64,000 bases of DNA from an uncultured bacterium. Lineage in GTDB: Bacteria > Cyanobacteriota > Vampirovibrionia > Gastranaerophilales > Gastranaerophilaceae. Positions 63,636 to 64,000 of the stretch are shown piece by piece. A program made the position numbers and the translations under genes. The stretch is from positions 248,001-312,000 of the forward strand of contig CACYVN010000001.1 of the NCBI GenBank assembly GCA_902777855.1, written 5' to 3'. The first letter of the stretch is position 1. Each line of letters begins with the position of its first letter. Below the pieces are notes generated by a model. That model was not told the origin of the DNA. It worked only from the letters and a program-made list of their open reading frames with translations, and made no database searches.

Positions 63636-64000
63636 ATGAAACTCCACATGCAGATACTTATTGCGTTAGGTCTTGGAATTAAGAGAAACTGGCACATATT
63701 TTTCGGTATTATAGCCGGGATATTTGTCGGAATATTTTTATATTCTCACTCGGGCAATGTAGGGGCTTCGGTATTAAATTTTCTGACCTTCATCGGTCAG
63801 GTATTTATAAGACTTATCCAGATGGTAGTTATTCCTCTTGTAGTTTCCGCAATTATTATCGGTATAACAAGTGTCGGGGATAACAAACAACTTGGTAAAT
63901 TCGGGGCAAAAATGATAATTTATTTCGGCATTTTGACAACTATAGCAGTTACAATCGGAAGTGCTTTAGCTTTAATCTTCAAACCCGGTGCAGGCGCAAA
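63636..64000 (+). CDS. Dicarboxylate/amino acid:cation symporter, 3'-truncated by the window
   Basis: The first ~121 residues are visible. They have the DAACS-family N-terminus: HIFFGIIAGIFVGIFL, then GQVFIRLIQMVVIPLVVSAIIIGITSVGD, the hallmark second and third membrane region of GltP/SdcS/DctA-type transporters, and the start of the next helix. GAGAGG lies nine bases before the ATG. It would import glutamate, aspartate or C4-dicarboxylates with sodium or protons. The substrate-binding part is beyond the window end. Confidence 0.85.
   Translation, partial: MKLHMQILIALGLGIKRNWHIFFGIIAGIFVGIFLYSHSGNVGASVLNFLTFIGQVFIRLIQMVVIPLVVSAIIIGITSVGDNKQLGKFGAKMIIYFGILTTIAVTIGSALALIFKPGAGA

Overview
The window looks like the chromosome of an AT-rich, anaerobic, diderm, non-photosynthetic bacterium. 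My best guess is a gut member of the cyanobacterial sister group Vampirovibrionia/Melainabacteria (order Gastranaerophilales). This rests on inference: a prepilin signal of the FTxTEVLIALG type, PilT and ComEC, an AsmA-like envelope protein, [FeFe] hydrogenases, no photosynthesis genes, and several long proteins I cannot place in any family. No rRNA, tRNA or CRISPR array was found.

Layout. 1-3.4 kb: a minus-strand trio of two proteins related to 2-hydroxyacyl-CoA dehydratase/activase, with a PHP-domain phosphoesterase between them. 3.47-4.10 kb: a non-coding, GC-richer element bounded by a perfect 18-bp inverted repeat (MITE-like). 4.2-7.0 kb: a GH35 beta-galactosidase and a small unknown protein. 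7.0-8.6 kb: an unknown membrane-associated protein. 8.8-17.0 kb: a tight nine-gene operon with three LicD-type phosphotransferases, a FemAB-like acyltransferase, a hexapeptide acyltransferase, two nucleotidyltransferases, a class V aminotransferase and an odd nucleotidyltransferase-DUF2284 fusion. It probably decorates a surface glycan or lipid with a phosphocholine- or aminoethylphosphonate-like group. 17.1-20.9 kb: a giant AsmA-like protein. 21.6-25.0 kb: a serine-biosynthesis operon. 25.1-26.8 kb: a coiled-coil protein. 26.9-32.2 kb: the minus-strand run pilT-recO-dapA-secD-secF. 32.3-35.5 kb: comEC, then a lytic transglycosylase facing it. 35.65-36.16 kb: non-coding DNA full of short palindromes.

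36.2-47.7 kb is the most striking region. It is an 11.5-kb minus-strand reading unit encoding a giant type IV prepilin-like protein whose body is almost entirely Cys-Cys-rich repeats. It is driven by a near-perfect sigma-70 promoter. The cysteine-rich reading continues through all three long reading frames and is interrupted by two -1 frame changes, both inside one ~200-bp duplicated block.

47.9-52.9 kb holds a divergent hydrogen operon: a catalytic-type [FeFe] hydrogenase, two thioredoxin-like [2Fe-2S] ferredoxins, a sensory-type [FeFe] hydrogenase with a PAS domain, and a SpoIIE-like PP2C phosphatase. It reads as an H2-sensing signalling chain. 53.0-64.0 kb holds gyrB, mscL with a zinc-ribbon tail, a 42-residue membrane peptide, several lineage-specific unknowns, a degenerate kinase-like protein, a two-domain M16 peptidase and the start of a dicarboxylate/amino-acid symporter.

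All family calls come from reading motifs by eye; no database search was possible.
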